The notes beneath the pieces were generated by a model. The model had not been told where the DNA came from. It saw only the letters and a list, made by a program, of their open reading frames with translations, and did no database searches. The translations under genes were made by a program, and so were the position numbers. 64,000 bases of DNA from Streptomyces sp. RerS4 (GTDB lineage Bacteria > Actinomycetota > Actinomycetes > Streptomycetales > Streptomycetaceae), in assembly GCF_023515955.1 (NCBI RefSeq), contig NZ_CP097322.1, forward strand, positions 2,234,001-2,298,000, given 5' to 3'. Numbering within the stretch: position 1 is the stretch's first letter; each line of letters opens with the position of its first letter. This document shows positions 7,596 through 18,565 of the stretch, piece after piece.

Positions 7596-10500
7596 TCAGG
7601 AGCGCTTGAAGACCGCCACCGTGCGGGCCGGGACGGTGAACTCGCCCGCCGTCGCCTCGTACGCCGCCCCCTTCACCACCGGGTCGGCGCCGCCCGCCTG
7701 CACCGGGTGCAGGGCGTGACCGACGCCCGCGAGGGCGGGGACGCGTTGGGCCTGGCGGTCGGGGGTGGCGTTGAAGACGACCACCAGGTCACCGACGGCC
7801 ATGGTGAGCACGCCCGGGGTCTCCTCGGGGCCCGACAGCGGGAACGAGAGCCGCGCCTGGACCGCCTCGGCGGTGGTGAGGGCGAAGGCCGGTTCCGTCG
7901 TACGGATCCGCAGCAGGTCGCGGTAGGCGGCGGAGGCTCCGCTGATCTCGGCGCAGCCGGGGGCCGGGCCGGTCAGCAGCGGCTTCGCGTAGGTCCACTT
8001 GGGGCGGTTGTCGGCGGCGGGCGGCAGGCCCCGGCCGAAGCCGTTGCCGTCGCGGCAGTCCCAGTGCAGGGCGTTGAACCAGTCGCCGCTGTCGTAGGAA
8101 TTGCGGTCCAGGGACTTCGAACGGAGCAGGTCGGTGCCCGCCTGGGAGAGGGCCGGGCCCTGCGAGAGGGCGGCCGTGGCCATGGCCAGGACCTGCGCGC
8201 GGGCCCGGTCGGCGGGTGCGGTGGCGGGCGGGAGCTTGAAGGTGAGGGCGTCGGCCAGGGTCTCGTTGTCGTGGGCGTCGACGTAGGCCAGGGCGTCGCC
8301 GGGGGCGGCGGCGTAGCCGGCCGGGGCGCCGTTGTAGTCGACGTCGGAGCCCTTGACGCGGCGGCCGGTGGTGTCGGTGAAGGTGTACGGGGCCAGGTTG
8401 CCGGAGAGGCCGACCTTCAGGAGGTCCTGGGCGTGCAGCAGGCGGGCCCGCTGTTCGGCGGGGGTGCCGTTCGCGGGGGAGGCGTTCGGGTCGGTGAACA
8501 GGCCGGTGGCGAAGCCCTGGACGCGCGGGTCCTCGTCGAAGGGGCCGCCGCCGCGTACGGCGTCGCGGGCGCGGTCGGAGAAGGTGGCGATGCCGGTGCC
8601 GGCCATGTTCTTCTGGGTGGCCTGCACGAAGCGGGCGTCGTCGGCGATCTCGCCGAAGTTCCAGCCCTCCCCGTAGAGGATGATCTTCTTTCCGTCGACC
8701 CCGTCCTTCTCTGGCGTCAGGGCGTCGAGGGCCTTGCGGACGGCCAGGATGTTGGCCTTCGGGTGGTGGCCCATCAGGTCGAAGCGGAAGCCGTCGACCT
8801 TGTACTCCTTGGCCCAGGTGACGATCGAGTCCACGACGAGGCGGCCCATCATGGCGTTCTCGGGCGCGGTGTTCGCGCAGCAGGTGGAGGTGGCGACGCC
8901 GCCGTCGGCCAGCAGCCGCTGGTAGTAGCCGGGGACGACGCGGTCCAGGACGGACTTGTCGTCCTGTCCGGCGGCGACGGTGTGGTTGTAGACGACGTCC
9001 ATCACGGTGCGCAGCCCGGCCCCGTTAAGGGACTGGACCATCCTGCGGAACTCGACGGTGCGGGCGGTGCCGTTCGGGTCGGAGGCGTAGGAGCCCTCGG
9101 GGACGGTGTAGTGCAGCGGGTCGTAGCCCCAGTTGTAGGCGTCCTTGGCGGCGGCGGCCGCGACGCAGGCCTGCTGCTGCTCGGAGTCGGGTGCGTAGAC
9201 CTTGAGGTCGCAGGCGGGTTCGGTGCGGTCGGCGGGCTTCTCGGGGATGGTGCCGATGTCGAACGCGGGCAGGAGGTGGACGTAGGAGGTGCCGGCGGCG
9301 GCCAGGTCGCGCAGGTGGGTCATGCCGGCCGATGCGGTGTCGGTGAAGGCCAGGTACTGGCCGGGGTGCTTCGAGGTGCGGTCCGCGACGGAGAAGTCGC
9401 GGATGTGGAGCTCCTGGATCTGGGCGTTGGTGAAGGGGACGGCGGCCGGCTTGCGCAGGTCCTTCCAACCGGGCGGAGCCAGCTTCGGGTCGGCGAGGTC
9501 CACGACGAGGCTGTGGGTGGAGTCGGCGGTCAGGGCGGTCGCGTACGGGTCGGTGACCAGGTTGCGGACGACGGCGCGGGTGCTCGGGGCCCAGACGGTC
9601 ACGGCGTAGCGGTACGGCTTGCCGGACCAGGAGCGCTCGCCGCGTACGGACCAGACGCCGGTGCGGTCGTCGCGGCGCATGGCGACGGTGCGGCCGTCGA
9701 GTTCGAGGGAGACCTCGCGGGCGGTGGGGGCCCAGACGGCGAGGGTGGGGCGGCCGTCGTGGAAGACGGGGCCGAGCGGGGTGTCGTTGGCGTACAGGTC
9801 GTCGAGGACGCCGGCGAGCTGGACGCCCGTGGCGGCGAGGACGGCGCCGTTCGCGGCGCGGGCGCTCGCGACGAGCTGCCCGCGCAGGGCGTCGCGGACG
9901 CGGTCGCGGTCGCGGGGGTCGACGGTGTAGGCGCCGTACGCCGCCAGGTGCGGGAACTTCTGCTTCTGGGCGGCGGTGAGCGCGGAGCGGTTCAGCCGCA
10001 GCCAGGCGGCGCCGTTCTCGCGCAGGGCGCCGTTCTCGGCGGTGACCTTGCCGTCGCGGGAGGCGAGGAGCTGGACGGAGGCGGCGGCCTCGGGGGCGTT
10101 CCAGGCGAGGGTGTCGCGGTCGATCCAGACGGCGTGGGACTTGGTGAGGTCGACGGCGGCGGCCGATCCGGCGGGCTGCGGCAGCAGGTACTTCTCCTTG
10201 CCGCCGAGCATCCACACCTCGTGACCGGTGCCCGACAGGTCGAGTGACTGGTCGGAGGGGAGGTCCTTCTCGTCGCCCTTGTGGAGGATGTAGCTCAGGC
10301 TCGTCGCGCCGGCGGCGAGGGGGACCTCGTAGACGGCGCCGTAGGAGTCGACGCGTACGGGCATCAGCGGTTTGGCCCAGTCGGTGGGCTGCGCGGCGCC
10401 GGCCCACACGTGCAGGCCCCAGCCGTCGTAGGCGCCGTCGGGGCGCTGGTAGTGCAGGACGGCCTTGGACTTGTCCTGCGGCGGGTAGGCGGGGCGGTCG

Positions 10501-12926
10501 GTGCGGGCGGGCTCCTTGCCCTGTTCGAGCCAGATCTCGCCGGTCTTCGTCACGTCGATGACGCGGTCGGCGGCGACGTCCTTGTTGCCGTCCTTGTCGA
10601 TGACGAGGTAGCCGACGGAGGAGGCGCCGGGCTTGAGGCGGACGTAGGCGAAGGCGCCGTAGGCGTCGCGGCCGGTGAAGGCGTGCCCCTCCGGCCAGGG
10701 CTTGGCCTCGCCGTCGGCGAGGTCGCCCCAGGCGTAGAGCCGCCAGTTCGTGTAGTCGCCGTCGGGCCGGTTGTAGTGGACGACGGCGTACTCGCGCTGC
10801 GTGGCGGTCGGGACCTCCACGGGCGGGACCTGCCCGGCCGTGGACGCGGCGAGCGCGCTCGCGCGGTGCCCGGCCGAGTCGACGGCGACGGCCTTGTACC
10901 GCAGCGGGGTGCCGGCGGGAGCCTCGACGTGCTGCGTGACCTTGTACGGGGCGTGGTCGGCGGAACCGAGCACCTGCCAGGGGCCGTTGCCCGCCTGCGC
11001 GGCGAAGACGACCCGGTTCAGGCCGCCACCGCCGACCTCGGCGCTCACCTCGACGGTGCCGGTGGCGCCGGCCGCCGGGGCCTTGAGGGTGAGGGTGGGG
11101 CCGGTGGCGGGCTTGGCCTGCGGGGTCTCGGCGCGCAGCACGACGGAACCGTACGCGGGCACGGGCACGGTGAGCTTCCCGCCGGAGGACGCGCGCAGCA
11201 GCGCGGTGCCCCCGTACAGGGTCCGGTACTGGCTGCCGGCCGGGGCGGCGAGCTCGACGGTGCGGGCCTCGGCGGCGTTGTTCGCGGCGACGAGGTACTC
11301 CGTACGGGACTTCGCGTCGGTCCGGGCGAAGGCGTACACGGAGCCGTCGGCGAGGCGCTCGCTCTGGACGCCGTCGCGCAGCGCCGGGTGCTCGCGGGTC
11401 AGCTTCGAGAGGGCGGCGATCTGCCGGTAGAGCGGGTGCGCGGGGTCGTAGGCGTCGCTCGCGTGGGTGCGGTCGGTGCCCAGCTGGTCGTCGTCGAGGT
11501 AGTCGGCGACGCGGGAGGCGAAGAGCGGCTGGCGGGCGTCCTTGTCGCCGCCGGCGCCGGTGAAGCCCTGCTCGTCGCCGGAGTAGATCACCGGGTTGCC
11601 GCGGGTGAGGAACATCAGCTCGTTGGCGAGGCGGTAGCGGTCGAGGAGTTCCTTCTCCCCCGCGCCCGGCCGGTCCTGCTTGAGGAAGGTGCCGAAGCGG
11701 CCCATGTCGTGGTTGCCGAGGAAGCTGACCTGCTCGTAGGCGTTGGCCTTGTCGGTGGTGTACCGGTAGTCGTCGGCGAGGACGGAGCCGAGCCGGGAGG
11801 CGGGCGCGCCCTGGGAGGCGTAGGCGCGCAGGGCGTCCTGGAGCGGGAAGTCGAGGGTGGCGTCGAGGCGTCCCCGGGTGACGTAGGGGGAGGTGACGGC
11901 GGTGTCGGCGGAGTAGACCTCGCCGAACATGAAGAAGTCCTTGCGCCCGCGCTTGTCGGCGTACTTGTCGAGGGCGGTGGCCCATTGGGTCCAGAAGCGG
12001 GTGTCGACGTGCTTGACGGTGTCGATGCGGAATCCGTCGATGTCGAAGTCGCGGACCCACTTCTCGTAGATCTTCTCCATTCCTTCGACGACCTCGGGGC
12101 GCTCGGTCCACAGGTCGTCGAGCCCGGCGAAGTCGCCGTGCTGCGAGGACTCGCCGGCGAAGGTGGAGTCGCCGCGGTTGTGGTACATCGTCGGGTCGTT
12201 GAGCCAGGCCGGAACCTTCAGGTTCTTCTTGGCGTCGGGAACGAAGGGAGTGCGCGGAAACGAATCCGAATCAACAGCCGGCAACTTCCCCCCACCGGCG
12301 TCGTCAAAAGGAACGCCGTCCTTCTTCAGATAGGGAAAGGCCCCCTTGGACAGATACCCATACGCGCCCTCGCGATTGTCGATGACATCGGCGGTGTGAT
12401 TGGTGATGACGTCGAAGAAGACCTTCATCCCCTTGGCGTGCGCCTTGTCGATGAGCCGCTCCAGATCGGCGTTGGTGCCGAAGTGCGGGTCGACCTGGGT
12501 GAAGTCGGTGATCCAATAGCCGTGGTATCCGGCGGAAGCGTCGCCGCCCTTGCCCTGCACGGGCTGGTTCTTGAAAATGGGCGCCATCCAAAGGGCGGTG
12601 GTGCCCAGCCCCTTGATGTAGTCCAGCCGATCGGTCAGCCCCTTGAGGTCGCCGCCCTGGTAGAAGCCCTTGTCGGTCGGGTCCAGGCCCGTCTCCAGTC
12701 GGGAACCGGTCAGGCCGCCCCGGTCGTTGCGCGGGTCGCCGTTGGCGAACCGGTCCGGGAGGACGAAGTAGAACTGCTCCCGGGTCAGGTCGTGCCGGGC
12801 CGGCTCGGCCGCCAGCTTCGCGTCGGAGGGCGGGGCGGGCGCCCGGTCGGCGGCCGCCGCGGGCAGGGCGGGCAGGAGCGTCACGGCCAGCGCGGCGGCG
12901 ACGGCTCCTGCGGCGGGGCGTATCAA
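7596..12926 (-). CDS. pulA: Secreted bimodular amylopullulanase (GH13 alpha-amylase plus type I pullulanase)
   Basis: 1776 residues. A Sec signal peptide ends near PALPAAAAD. The first GH13 domain (about residues 50-520) has [18 protein letters not shown] (nucleophile Asp), GEVYSAD (acid Glu) and [10 protein letters not shown]. Two CBM41-like starch-binding modules follow ([19 protein letters not shown] and [19 protein letters not shown]). Next come a CBM48-type beta-domain and a type I pullulanase domain with [32 protein letters not shown] and [11 protein letters not shown]. It should cleave alpha-1,4 and alpha-1,6 bonds in starch and pullulan outside the cell. The TTG at 12926 is favoured because AAGGAG lies eight bases upstream and the signal peptide starts there; upstream in-frame sequence overlaps the amylase gene. 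Confidence 0.9.
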   Translation of the reverse strand: MIRPAAGAVAAALAVTLLPALPAAAADRAPAPPSDAKLAAEPARHDLTREQFYFVLPDRFANGDPRNDRGGLTGSRLETGLDPTDKGFYQGGDLKGLTDRLDYIKGLGTTALWMAPIFKNQPVQGKGGDASAGYHGYWITDFTQVDPHFGTNADLERLIDKAHAKGMKVFFDVITNHTADVIDNREGAYGYLSKGAFPYLKKDGVPFDDAGGGKLPAVDSDSFPRTPFVPDAKKNLKVPAWLNDPTMYHNRGDSTFAGESSQHGDFAGLDDLWTERPEVVEGMEKIYEKWVRDFDIDGFRIDTVKHVDTRFWTQWATALDKYADKRGRKDFFMFGEVYSADTAVTSPYVTRGRLDATLDFPLQDALRAYASQGAPASRLGSVLADDYRYTTDKANAYEQVSFLGNHDMGRFGTFLKQDRPGAGEKELLDRYRLANELMFLTRGNPVIYSGDEQGFTGAGGDKDARQPLFASRVADYLDDDQLGTDRTHASDAYDPAHPLYRQIAALSKLTREHPALRDGVQSERLADGSVYAFARTDAKSRTEYLVAANNAAEARTVELAAPAGSQYRTLYGGTALLRASSGGKLTVPVPAYGSVVLRAETPQAKPATGPTLTLKAPAAGATGTVEVSAEVGGGGLNRVVFAAQAGNGPWQVLGSADHAPYKVTQHVEAPAGTPLRYKAVAVDSAGHRASALAASTAGQVPPVEVPTATQREYAVVHYNRPDGDYTNWRLYAWGDLADGEAKPWPEGHAFTGRDAYGAFAYVRLKPGASSVGYLVIDKDGNKDVAADRVIDVTKTGEIWLEQGKEPARTDRPAYPPQDKSKAVLHYQRPDGAYDGWGLHVWAGAAQPTDWAKPLMPVRVDSYGAVYEVPLAAGATSLSYILHKGDEKDLPSDQSLDLSGTGHEVWMLGGKEKYLLPQPAGSAAAVDLTKSHAVWIDRDTLAWNAPEAAASVQLLASRDGKVTAENGALRENGAAWLRLNRSALTAAQKQKFPHLAAYGAYTVDPRDRDRVRDALRGQLVASARAANGAVLAATGVQLAGVLDDLYANDTPLGPVFHDGRPTLAVWAPTAREVSLELDGRTVAMRRDDRTGVWSVRGERSWSGKPYRYAVTVWAPSTRAVVRNLVTDPYATALTADSTHSLVVDLADPKLAPPGWKDLRKPAAVPFTNAQIQELHIRDFSVADRTSKHPGQYLAFTDTASAGMTHLRDLAAAGTSYVHLLPAFDIGTIPEKPADRTEPACDLKVYAPDSEQQQACVAAAAAKDAYNWGYDPLHYTVPEGSYASDPNGTARTVEFRRMVQSLNGAGLRTVMDVVYNHTVAAGQDDKSVLDRVVPGYYQRLLADGGVATSTCCANTAPENAMMGRLVVDSIVTWAKEYKVDGFRFDLMGHHPKANILAVRKALDALTPEKDGVDGKKIILYGEGWNFGEIADDARFVQATQKNMAGTGIATFSDRARDAVRGGGPFDEDPRVQGFATGLFTDPNASPANGTPAEQRARLLHAQDLLKVGLSGNLAPYTFTDTTGRRVKGSDVDYNGAPAGYAAAPGDALAYVDAHDNETLADALTFKLPPATAPADRARAQVLAMATAALSQGPALSQAGTDLLRSKSLDRNSYDSGDWFNALHWDCRDGNGFGRGLPPAADNRPKWTYAKPLLTGPAPGCAEISGASAAYRDLLRIRTTEPAFALTTAEAVQARLSFPLSGPEETPGVLTMAVGDLVVVFNATPDRQAQRVPALAGVGHALHPVQAGGADPVVKGAAYEATAGEFTVPARTVAVFKRS

Positions 12927-12951
12927 GGCGGATCTCCTTGGGTACGGGGTG

Positions 12952-12995
12952 AGGGCCGCCCGGCGGTGGCGGGTTCTTGGATGCCGGGCGGCCCT
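12952..12995 (-). terminator. Hairpin between amylase and pullulanase genes
   Basis: Perfect 13-base inverted repeat: AGGGCCGCCCGGC at 12952-12964 pairs with GCCGGGCGGCCCT at 12983-12995 across an 18-base loop. It lies downstream of the amylase gene and upstream of pulA on the same strand, so it probably ends or attenuates amylase transcription. Confidence 0.6.
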
Positions 12996-13063
12996 GGTCG
13001 GTGGGGCTGCGGCTCGGGCGCGACCTGGCTTCGGCCGAGCTGCGGCTTGGGCCTGGCCGGGGC

Positions 13064-14764
13064 TCAGACGCGCCAGGTGTCGGTCAGCGTGACCTTGCCG
13101 TCGGCGGGGACGGTGGCGGTGCGGTTGGCGCCGGTCTCCCAGGTGACGTTCCCGGCGGCGTCCTTGCGGACGTACTTGTACGCGAACGCCGTCCCGGCCG
13201 GCAGCGTGACGTCCAGCTTCCAGACGGGGTACGCCGCCGGGTCGAGCTTCAGCGCGCTGCCGGTGTTCCAGCCGCCGAGCTCGGGGCGGTCGCCGGTGAC
13301 GTAGACGTTCTGGCCGGGGACGGTGGTGACGTTGACGGCGAACGAGGCCCCGGCGCCGGCGGTGGGCGGGGTCCCCGTACAGCTGCGGGCGTTGACGTGG
13401 AGGGCGAGCGCGGTCCCGGCACCCACGGTGGCGGTGAACCGGCCGGCGGAGTCCACCGTCACCGCGCGCCCGCTCTGTACGTCGCAGTAGGCGCCGGCGG
13501 GCAGGGTGGTCTGGAAGGTGCGCGTCAGGGCGGAGGTGTCGTGGTTGATCACCACGTAGCCCTTGTTCCCGCGCCCGAAGGCGATCCGGTCGCCCCCGTC
13601 GTCCCACCAGCCGGTGACGGCCTGGCCCCGCACGGCGTTGCGGAATCCGACCATGGAGGAGATCTCCCGCCAGGCGTGCTGGCACTTCCACCCGTCGAGG
13701 TAACAGCCGTTCACGGCGCCACCGTTGGGCGGCCCGGCGTCCTTGTCGGTCCACTCGTACCCGGAGTGCACGTCGGGCGCCCCGTAGGGCCAGGCCAGCA
13801 TGAACACACTGGCGAGGGTGTAGGCGGAGCCGTCCTTGTAGCTGAGGGTGTCCCCGACGCGCTCGGTGTCGTGATTGTCGACGAACACACCGGCCTGCCC
13901 GTTCGCCATGTACCCCCACGCCTCGCCGAAGTTCTTCAGATAGGCCAGGTTCTCGTTCTGGAAGACCCGCTTCAGGTCCCGGGCGTACCGGAACTCCTGC
14001 ACGTCCCCGTTCCCGAGGTACTCGCCGGGCGAAACGGCCTCGCCGGCCCCGTGGATCGCTTCCTGCTTCCAATAGACACTCGGGTTGCTCAACCGGGACT
14101 TGATGTTGGCGAGATCGGCGGCCGGCATGTGCTTGGCGGCGTCAATCCGAAACCCGTCGACCCCGAGCGACAACAAGTCATTGAGATATCCGGCGATCCG
14201 CCCCCGAACGTACTCCTCGCCCGTGTCGAGATCCGCGAGCTGCACCAACTCGCAGTTCTGCACGTTGCCACGGTCCCGGTAGTCGGAGATGACGGCCCGA
14301 CAGTCGTCCATGTCCGCGCCGGAGTAGACCCCCGGGTACCCGTACTTCGTATACGAGGACCCTCCGGTTCCCACCCCGTCACCGGCGGCCATGTGATTGA
14401 TGACCGCATCGGCGACGACCTTCACACCGGCGGCATGGCAGGTGTCGACCATCGTCTTGAACGCGGTCCGATCCCCCAGCCGCCCGGCGATCTTGTAACT
14501 GACGGGCTGGTACGAGGTCCACCACTGGGCCCCCTGGATGTGCTCCTGCGGCGGCGACACCTGCACGAACCCGTACCCGGCGGGCCCGAGCGAGTCGGTA
14601 CAGGCCTTGGCCACCGACTCGAACCGCCACTCGAAGAGCACGGCGGTCACGTCCCGCTCCCCGGGCGGAGCGGCGTACACCTGCGGCACCTGCACACCGA
14701 GCGCGGCGGCGGCCAACGCGACAACCACCGGCAGGGCTCTGCCGGCACGTAGCGATCTGGACAT
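13064..14764 (-). CDS. Secreted alpha-amylase with C-terminal CBM20
   Basis: 566 residues. The N-terminal signal peptide ([20 protein letters not shown]...) is cleaved near VYAAPPG. The GH13 catalytic domain shows [27 protein letters not shown] (nucleophile), a later GEAV segment and [10 protein letters not shown]. After a short Gly/Ala linker comes a CBM20 starch-binding domain ([37 protein letters not shown]). This is the classical Streptomyces secreted alpha-amylase architecture; it releases maltodextrins that the downstream MalEFG importer would take up. Likely operator repeats lie about 70-90 bases upstream. Confidence 0.93.
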   Translation of the reverse strand: MSRSLRAGRALPVVVALAAAALGVQVPQVYAAPPGERDVTAVLFEWRFESVAKACTDSLGPAGYGFVQVSPPQEHIQGAQWWTSYQPVSYKIAGRLGDRTAFKTMVDTCHAAGVKVVADAVINHMAAGDGVGTGGSSYTKYGYPGVYSGADMDDCRAVISDYRDRGNVQNCELVQLADLDTGEEYVRGRIAGYLNDLLSLGVDGFRIDAAKHMPAADLANIKSRLSNPSVYWKQEAIHGAGEAVSPGEYLGNGDVQEFRYARDLKRVFQNENLAYLKNFGEAWGYMANGQAGVFVDNHDTERVGDTLSYKDGSAYTLASVFMLAWPYGAPDVHSGYEWTDKDAGPPNGGAVNGCYLDGWKCQHAWREISSMVGFRNAVRGQAVTGWWDDGGDRIAFGRGNKGYVVINHDTSALTRTFQTTLPAGAYCDVQSGRAVTVDSAGRFTATVGAGTALALHVNARSCTGTPPTAGAGASFAVNVTTVPGQNVYVTGDRPELGGWNTGSALKLDPAAYPVWKLDVTLPAGTAFAYKYVRKDAAGNVTWETGANRTATVPADGKVTLTDTWRV

Positions 14765-14831
14765 GTGGGGGTCCTCCTGGCGGGAAGGTGTGGGGGGTTG
14801 CTGGCGACCGTAAGGGCCACTCCGAACTGTT

Positions 14832-14855
14832 GCAAGAGTTTGCGCAAGAGATTGC
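14832..14855 (-). promoter_or_regulatory. Candidate MalR/Reg1-type operator before the amylase gene
   Basis: Two adjacent 12-base units, GCAAGAGTTTGC (14832-14843) and GCAAGAGATTGC (14844-14855), each nearly palindromic. TTGCAAG-type repeats are known targets of LacI-family maltose repressors before Streptomyces amylase and chitinase genes. A related palindrome sits before malE in this window. Confidence 0.6.
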
Positions 14856-15022
14856 AGAATTGTTTCCGACCAGCCGTCGGCACGGCCGGCGCCTACCGAG
14901 GCTCAACCACGAGACGAGGGCGACGCAGTGTCGTTTTTGCAGGTGAACCTGGACAGCCGGCCGGCCTAGCCCCTGGCCCGTCCCCACCCCCGGGCTCCTG
15001 AAGGACCGCTACATCCGAGGAT

Positions 15023-15679
15023 GTGATCAAGAACCTCCTGCTGCGCGGCCTGCCCGCGCTCGCCCTGACCGCCCTGCCCCTCCTGGCCGGCACGCCCGCC
15101 CACGGCGCTCCGACCCTCCAGCGCCACGTCTTCCCCGAACCCCCGGCCCCCGACGTCGCCCGCATCGAGCTCGATCGACTCACCGTCGAGCCCCCACACT
15201 CCATGGCCGGCTACAGCCGCGCCATGTTCCCCCACTGGGCCAAGCAGTACGGCGAATGCGACACCCGCGAGGTCGTCCTGTCCCGCGACGGAAAGGGCGT
15301 CACCCAGGACTCCGCCTGCCGCGCCACCGAAGGGACCTGGTACAGCGACTACGACGCCAAGACCCTCGACTCGGCATCCAAGATCGACATCGACCACATG
15401 GTCCCGCTGGCCAACAGCTGGCGCTCCGGCGCCGACACCTGGACCACGGAGAAGCGCAAGAAGTTCGCGAACGACCTGGACAACTCCCAACTCATCGCGG
15501 TCTCAGCCTCCTCCAACCGCTCCAAGGGCGACCAGGCCCCCGACCAGTGGGCCCCACCGAACCAGGACTACTGGTGCACCTACTCCAGAGCCTGGACCCA
15601 CATCAAGAGCGTCTACCAACTGAGCATCACCACCCCCGAGAAGGAGAAGCTGATCACCATGCTCGACACCTGCGCCTGA
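15023..15679 (+). CDS. Secreted HNH/DUF1524-type nuclease
   Basis: 218 residues with a signal peptide (MIKNLLLRGLPALALTALPL..., cleavage after AHG). The catalytic region reads DIDHMVPLANSW (DHxxPL), then NDLDNSQLIAVSASSNRSKG and DQWAPPNQDYWCTYSRAWTHIK, the arrangement of small exported HNH endonucleases in actinobacteria (GmrSD-C/DUF1524-like). It has Cys in CDTRE, ACR, WCTY and DTCA, probably forming disulphides. It is likely an extracellular non-specific DNase for nutrient release. Start: GTG at 15023, preceded by CGAGG. It is convergent with the LacI gene, with a terminator block between. Confidence 0.85.
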   Translation: MIKNLLLRGLPALALTALPLLAGTPAHGAPTLQRHVFPEPPAPDVARIELDRLTVEPPHSMAGYSRAMFPHWAKQYGECDTREVVLSRDGKGVTQDSACRATEGTWYSDYDAKTLDSASKIDIDHMVPLANSWRSGADTWTTEKRKKFANDLDNSQLIAVSASSNRSKGDQAPDQWAPPNQDYWCTYSRAWTHIKSVYQLSITTPEKEKLITMLDTCA

Positions 15680-15693
15680 CCTGAGCCCCACCC

Positions 15694-15719
15694 GGTCCGG
15701 GACCTCCGAGTCCCGGACC
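15694..15719 (+). terminator. Terminator after the HNH nuclease gene
   Basis: Perfect 10-base stem GGTCCGGGAC / GTCCCGGACC with a six-base loop, 15 bases after the stop codon. Confidence 0.7.
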
Positions 15720-15750
15720 ACCCGCACCCGGGAGGCGGGTGGGCACCCAC

Positions 15751-15782
15751 CGCCCCGCCCCGAGGCGGGCCCGCGCGGGGCG
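15751..15782 (-). terminator. Hairpin after the downstream LacI gene
   Basis: CGCCCCGC (15751-15758) pairs with GCGGGGCG (15775-15782). It lies 17 bases past the stop of the minus-strand LacI gene and is its probable terminator in this convergent junction. Confidence 0.5.
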
Positions 15783-15798
15783 GCGTAGAGGCGCTGCT

Positions 15799-16803
15799 CT
15801 ACTCCGCCACCGGGCCCGTCGAGCCTCTTACCACCAGTTCCGGTTGGAAGACGTACTCCGTGCGTTCCACCGGGGTGCCGGCGACCGCTTCCAGGAGGGC
15901 GCCCACCGCCGCCGTCGCCATGGCGCGTACCGGCTGGCGGACGGTGGTCAGCGGTGGGTCGGTGAAGGCGATCAGCGGGGAGTCGTCGAAGCCGACGACC
16001 GACACGTCCTCCGGAACCCGAAGCCGCCGTTCGCGGGCCGCCCGGATGACGCCCAGCGCCATCGGGTCGCTCCCGCAGACGATGCCCGTGCACCCCCGGT
16101 CCAGCAGGGCGCCGCCCGCCGCGTGGCCGCCCTCGACGGTGAACAGCGTGCGCTGCACCAGCCCTTCGGAGTCGGCCCCCGGCAGCGCGGCGAGGAAGCC
16201 CTGCTCCTTGCGCGCCGACGGGACGTAGCGGGTCGGCCCGATGGCCAGCCCGATCCGCCGGTGTCCGAGTTCCTCCAGGTGGCGCACGGCCATCTCCGCC
16301 GCCGCCCGGTCGTCCGGGGAGACGAACGGGGCGCTGATCGCCGCGTTGAAGCCGTTGATCAGCACGAACGGCACCCCGCGGTTCGCGAGGCGCCGGTAGC
16401 GCTCCGGATCGGCGGCCGAGTCGGCGTGCAGCCCGGACAGGAAGACGATCCCGGTGACCCCCCGCTCCTCCAACTGCTCGACCAGCTCGTCCTCGGTGGC
16501 CCCGCCCGGCGTCTGCGTGCAGAGCACCGGGGTGTACCCGTGCCCGGCCAAGGCCTGCTCGATGACCTGCGCGAACGCCGGGAAGATGGGGTTCGTCAGC
16601 TCGGGGATGAGCAGCCCGACCAGGCCGTTGCTGCGTCGCTTCAGCCGGACGGGCCGCTCGTAACCCAGCACGTCGAGGGCGGCCAGCACCTTGTGCCGGG
16701 TGCCGGTCGCCACCCCCGCCTTGCCGTTGAGCACGCGGCTGACGGTCGCCTCGCTGACCTGGGCCTGCGCGGCGATGTCCGTCAGCCGCAACGGTGATGT
16801 CAC
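15799..16803 (-). CDS. LacI family repressor, second MalR-like regulator
   Basis: 334 residues. An N-terminal LacI helix-turn-helix and hinge helix (LTDIAAQAQVSEATVSRVLN) is followed by a periplasmic-binding-protein-like effector domain (GIVFLSGLHADSAADPERYR, VVGFDDSPLIAFTDPPLTTVRQP). It is very similar throughout to the LacI protein at 23592-24653, so the two are paralogues. The GTG at 16803 is preferred because it makes a four-base GTGA overlap with the alpha-glucosidase stop; this puts it as the last gene of the malE-malF-malG-aglA operon. The likely effector is a maltodextrin or its breakdown product. Confidence 0.85.
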   Translation of the reverse strand: MTSPLRLTDIAAQAQVSEATVSRVLNGKAGVATGTRHKVLAALDVLGYERPVRLKRRSNGLVGLLIPELTNPIFPAFAQVIEQALAGHGYTPVLCTQTPGGATEDELVEQLEERGVTGIVFLSGLHADSAADPERYRRLANRGVPFVLINGFNAAISAPFVSPDDRAAAEMAVRHLEELGHRRIGLAIGPTRYVPSARKEQGFLAALPGADSEGLVQRTLFTVEGGHAAGGALLDRGCTGIVCGSDPMALGVIRAARERRLRVPEDVSVVGFDDSPLIAFTDPPLTTVRQPVRAMATAAVGALLEAVAGTPVERTEYVFQPELVVRGSTGPVAE

Positions 16804-18431
16804 ACCCGCCACCACACGGTGCTGTCAGCGCCCAGGACCACGAAACCGTCGCCATCGACCACCGGCGGCTCTCCACCGCTCGCCAGCAGCGCCACGCTCG
16901 CCACGCCCCCCGGCACGGCCACCCGTACCGACTCGCCCGTCGTGTTGACGGTGCAGGCGAAGCCGCCCCTACGGAACGCCAGCGCCCCGGCCGGCGCGTC
17001 CAGCCACTCCACCGCGTCGCCGGCGCCCAGGTCGGGGTCCTCCCGGCGGATCCGCAGCGCGGCCCGGTACAGCTCCAGCGTCGAGGCGGGGTCGCCCGTC
17101 TGCGCTTCGACGCTGAGCCCCGCCCACTCGGCCGGCTGCGGCAGCCAGCTGCCGCCGTCGCCGAAGCCGTACGGGGCCCGCGTACCCGACCACGGGATCG
17201 GGACGCGGCAGCCGTCGCGCAGCCCCTCCTGGCCGTTCTCCTTGAAGAAGGAGGGGTCCTGGCGGACCTCGTCCGGCAGGTCGGTCACCTCCGGCAGGCC
17301 CAGCTCCTCGCCCTGGTACACGTACGCCGACCCGGGCAGCGCCAGCATCAGCAGCGCCGCCGCGCGGGCCCGCGCGAGGCCCTGCTCGCCGCCGCCGTAC
17401 CGCGTCACGTGTCGCACCACGTCGTGGTTGGACAGCACCCACGTCGTGGGCGCGCCGACCGGCCGCATCGCGTCCAGCGACTCGTCGATGGTGGCGCGCA
17501 GCGCCTCCGCGTCCCACCCGGTGCTCAGGTAGTGGAAGTTGAAGGCCTGGTGCAGCTCGTCGGGGCGCAGGTACAGGGCCGTACGGTCGGCACTGGGCGT
17601 CCACGCCTCCGCGACGCCGATGCGATCACCGGCGTACTCGTCGAGAACGGTCCGCCACGACCGGTAGATCTCGTGGACGCCGTCCTGGTCGAAGAAGGGC
17701 AGGACCTGGTTGCCCAGCAGCTTGAGCTGCTCGTCTCGGCCGAGGTCGGGCAGGCCGGGGGCCTTCACCAGTCCGTGGGCCACGTCGATCCGGAAGCCGT
17801 CCGCCCCCAGGTCGAGCCAGAAGCGCAGGATGGAGCGGAACTCGTCCTGGACGGCGGGGTGTTCCCAGTTGAAGTCGGGCTGCTCGGGGGCGAAGAGGTG
17901 CAGGTACCACTCGCCGTCGGCCACCCTCGTCCACGCCGGGCCGCCGAAGATCGACTCCCAGTCGTTGGGCGGCAGCTCGCCGTTCTCGCCCTGTCCGGGG
18001 CGGAAGTGGAAGCGGTCGCGCAGCGGCGTGCCCGGCCCCTCGCGCAGTGCCTGCTTGAACCATTCGTGCTGGTCGGAGCAGTGGTTGGGGACGAGGTCGA
18101 CGATGATGCGCAGCCCGAGTTCGTGGGCCTCGCGGATGACGGCGTCGGCGTCGTGGAGGGTGCCGAACATGGGGTCGATGGCCCGGTAGTCGGCTACGTC
18201 GTAGCCGGCGTCGGCCTGCGGGGAGGCGTAGAAGGGGCTCAGCCAGACGGCGTCGACGCCCAGCTCCTTGAGGTAGGGCAGGCGGCCGCGGATCCCTTCG
18301 AGGTCGCCCATGCCGTCCCCGTTGGAGTCGGCGAAGCTGCGTGGGTAGACCTGGTAGATCACCGCGTCTCTCCACCAGCCGGGCAGGGTGCCGGAGGTGG
18401 TGGGAAGTGCGTCGGCGAGGTGCTGGGTCAT
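16800..18431 (-). CDS. aglA: Cytoplasmic alpha-glucosidase, GH13
   Basis: 543 residues, no signal peptide. GH13 motifs: WWRDAVIYQVYPRSFADSNG at the start of the barrel, DLVPNHCSDQHEWF, GFRIDVAHGLVK (nucleophile Asp), GVAEAWT (acid Glu) and VLSNHDVVRH. This is the alpha-glucosidase/oligo-1,6-glucosidase group that hydrolyses imported maltodextrins to glucose. Start: ATG at 18431 with AAGGA a few bases upstream. It follows malG after 134 bases and overlaps the LacI gene by four bases. The protein is a close paralogue of the one at 21961-23595. Confidence 0.9.
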   Translation of the reverse strand: MTQHLADALPTTSGTLPGWWRDAVIYQVYPRSFADSNGDGMGDLEGIRGRLPYLKELGVDAVWLSPFYASPQADAGYDVADYRAIDPMFGTLHDADAVIREAHELGLRIIVDLVPNHCSDQHEWFKQALREGPGTPLRDRFHFRPGQGENGELPPNDWESIFGGPAWTRVADGEWYLHLFAPEQPDFNWEHPAVQDEFRSILRFWLDLGADGFRIDVAHGLVKAPGLPDLGRDEQLKLLGNQVLPFFDQDGVHEIYRSWRTVLDEYAGDRIGVAEAWTPSADRTALYLRPDELHQAFNFHYLSTGWDAEALRATIDESLDAMRPVGAPTTWVLSNHDVVRHVTRYGGGEQGLARARAAALLMLALPGSAYVYQGEELGLPEVTDLPDEVRQDPSFFKENGQEGLRDGCRVPIPWSGTRAPYGFGDGGSWLPQPAEWAGLSVEAQTGDPASTLELYRAALRIRREDPDLGAGDAVEWLDAPAGALAFRRGGFACTVNTTGESVRVAVPGGVASVALLASGGEPPVVDGDGFVVLGADSTVWWRV

Positions 18432-18565
18432 GGTGTCCTTGGAGAGATCGGGCCGGGATCGAGCGGGCGCGGCCGGTGGCGGGAGACCAGCGGGAGATCG
18501 GCGAGAGATCAGCGGGTGCTGATCGGTACTGATCGGGTGCTGGTCTCCGGCCCACCGGCGGGTGG

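Noticed and set aside
7128..13304. Very long open frames on the plus strand opposite the pullulanase gene
   Set aside because: They are Gly/Val/Arg-rich translations with no domain or start signal; long antisense open frames are expected in DNA of this GC content. The minus-strand gene has full catalytic motifs.
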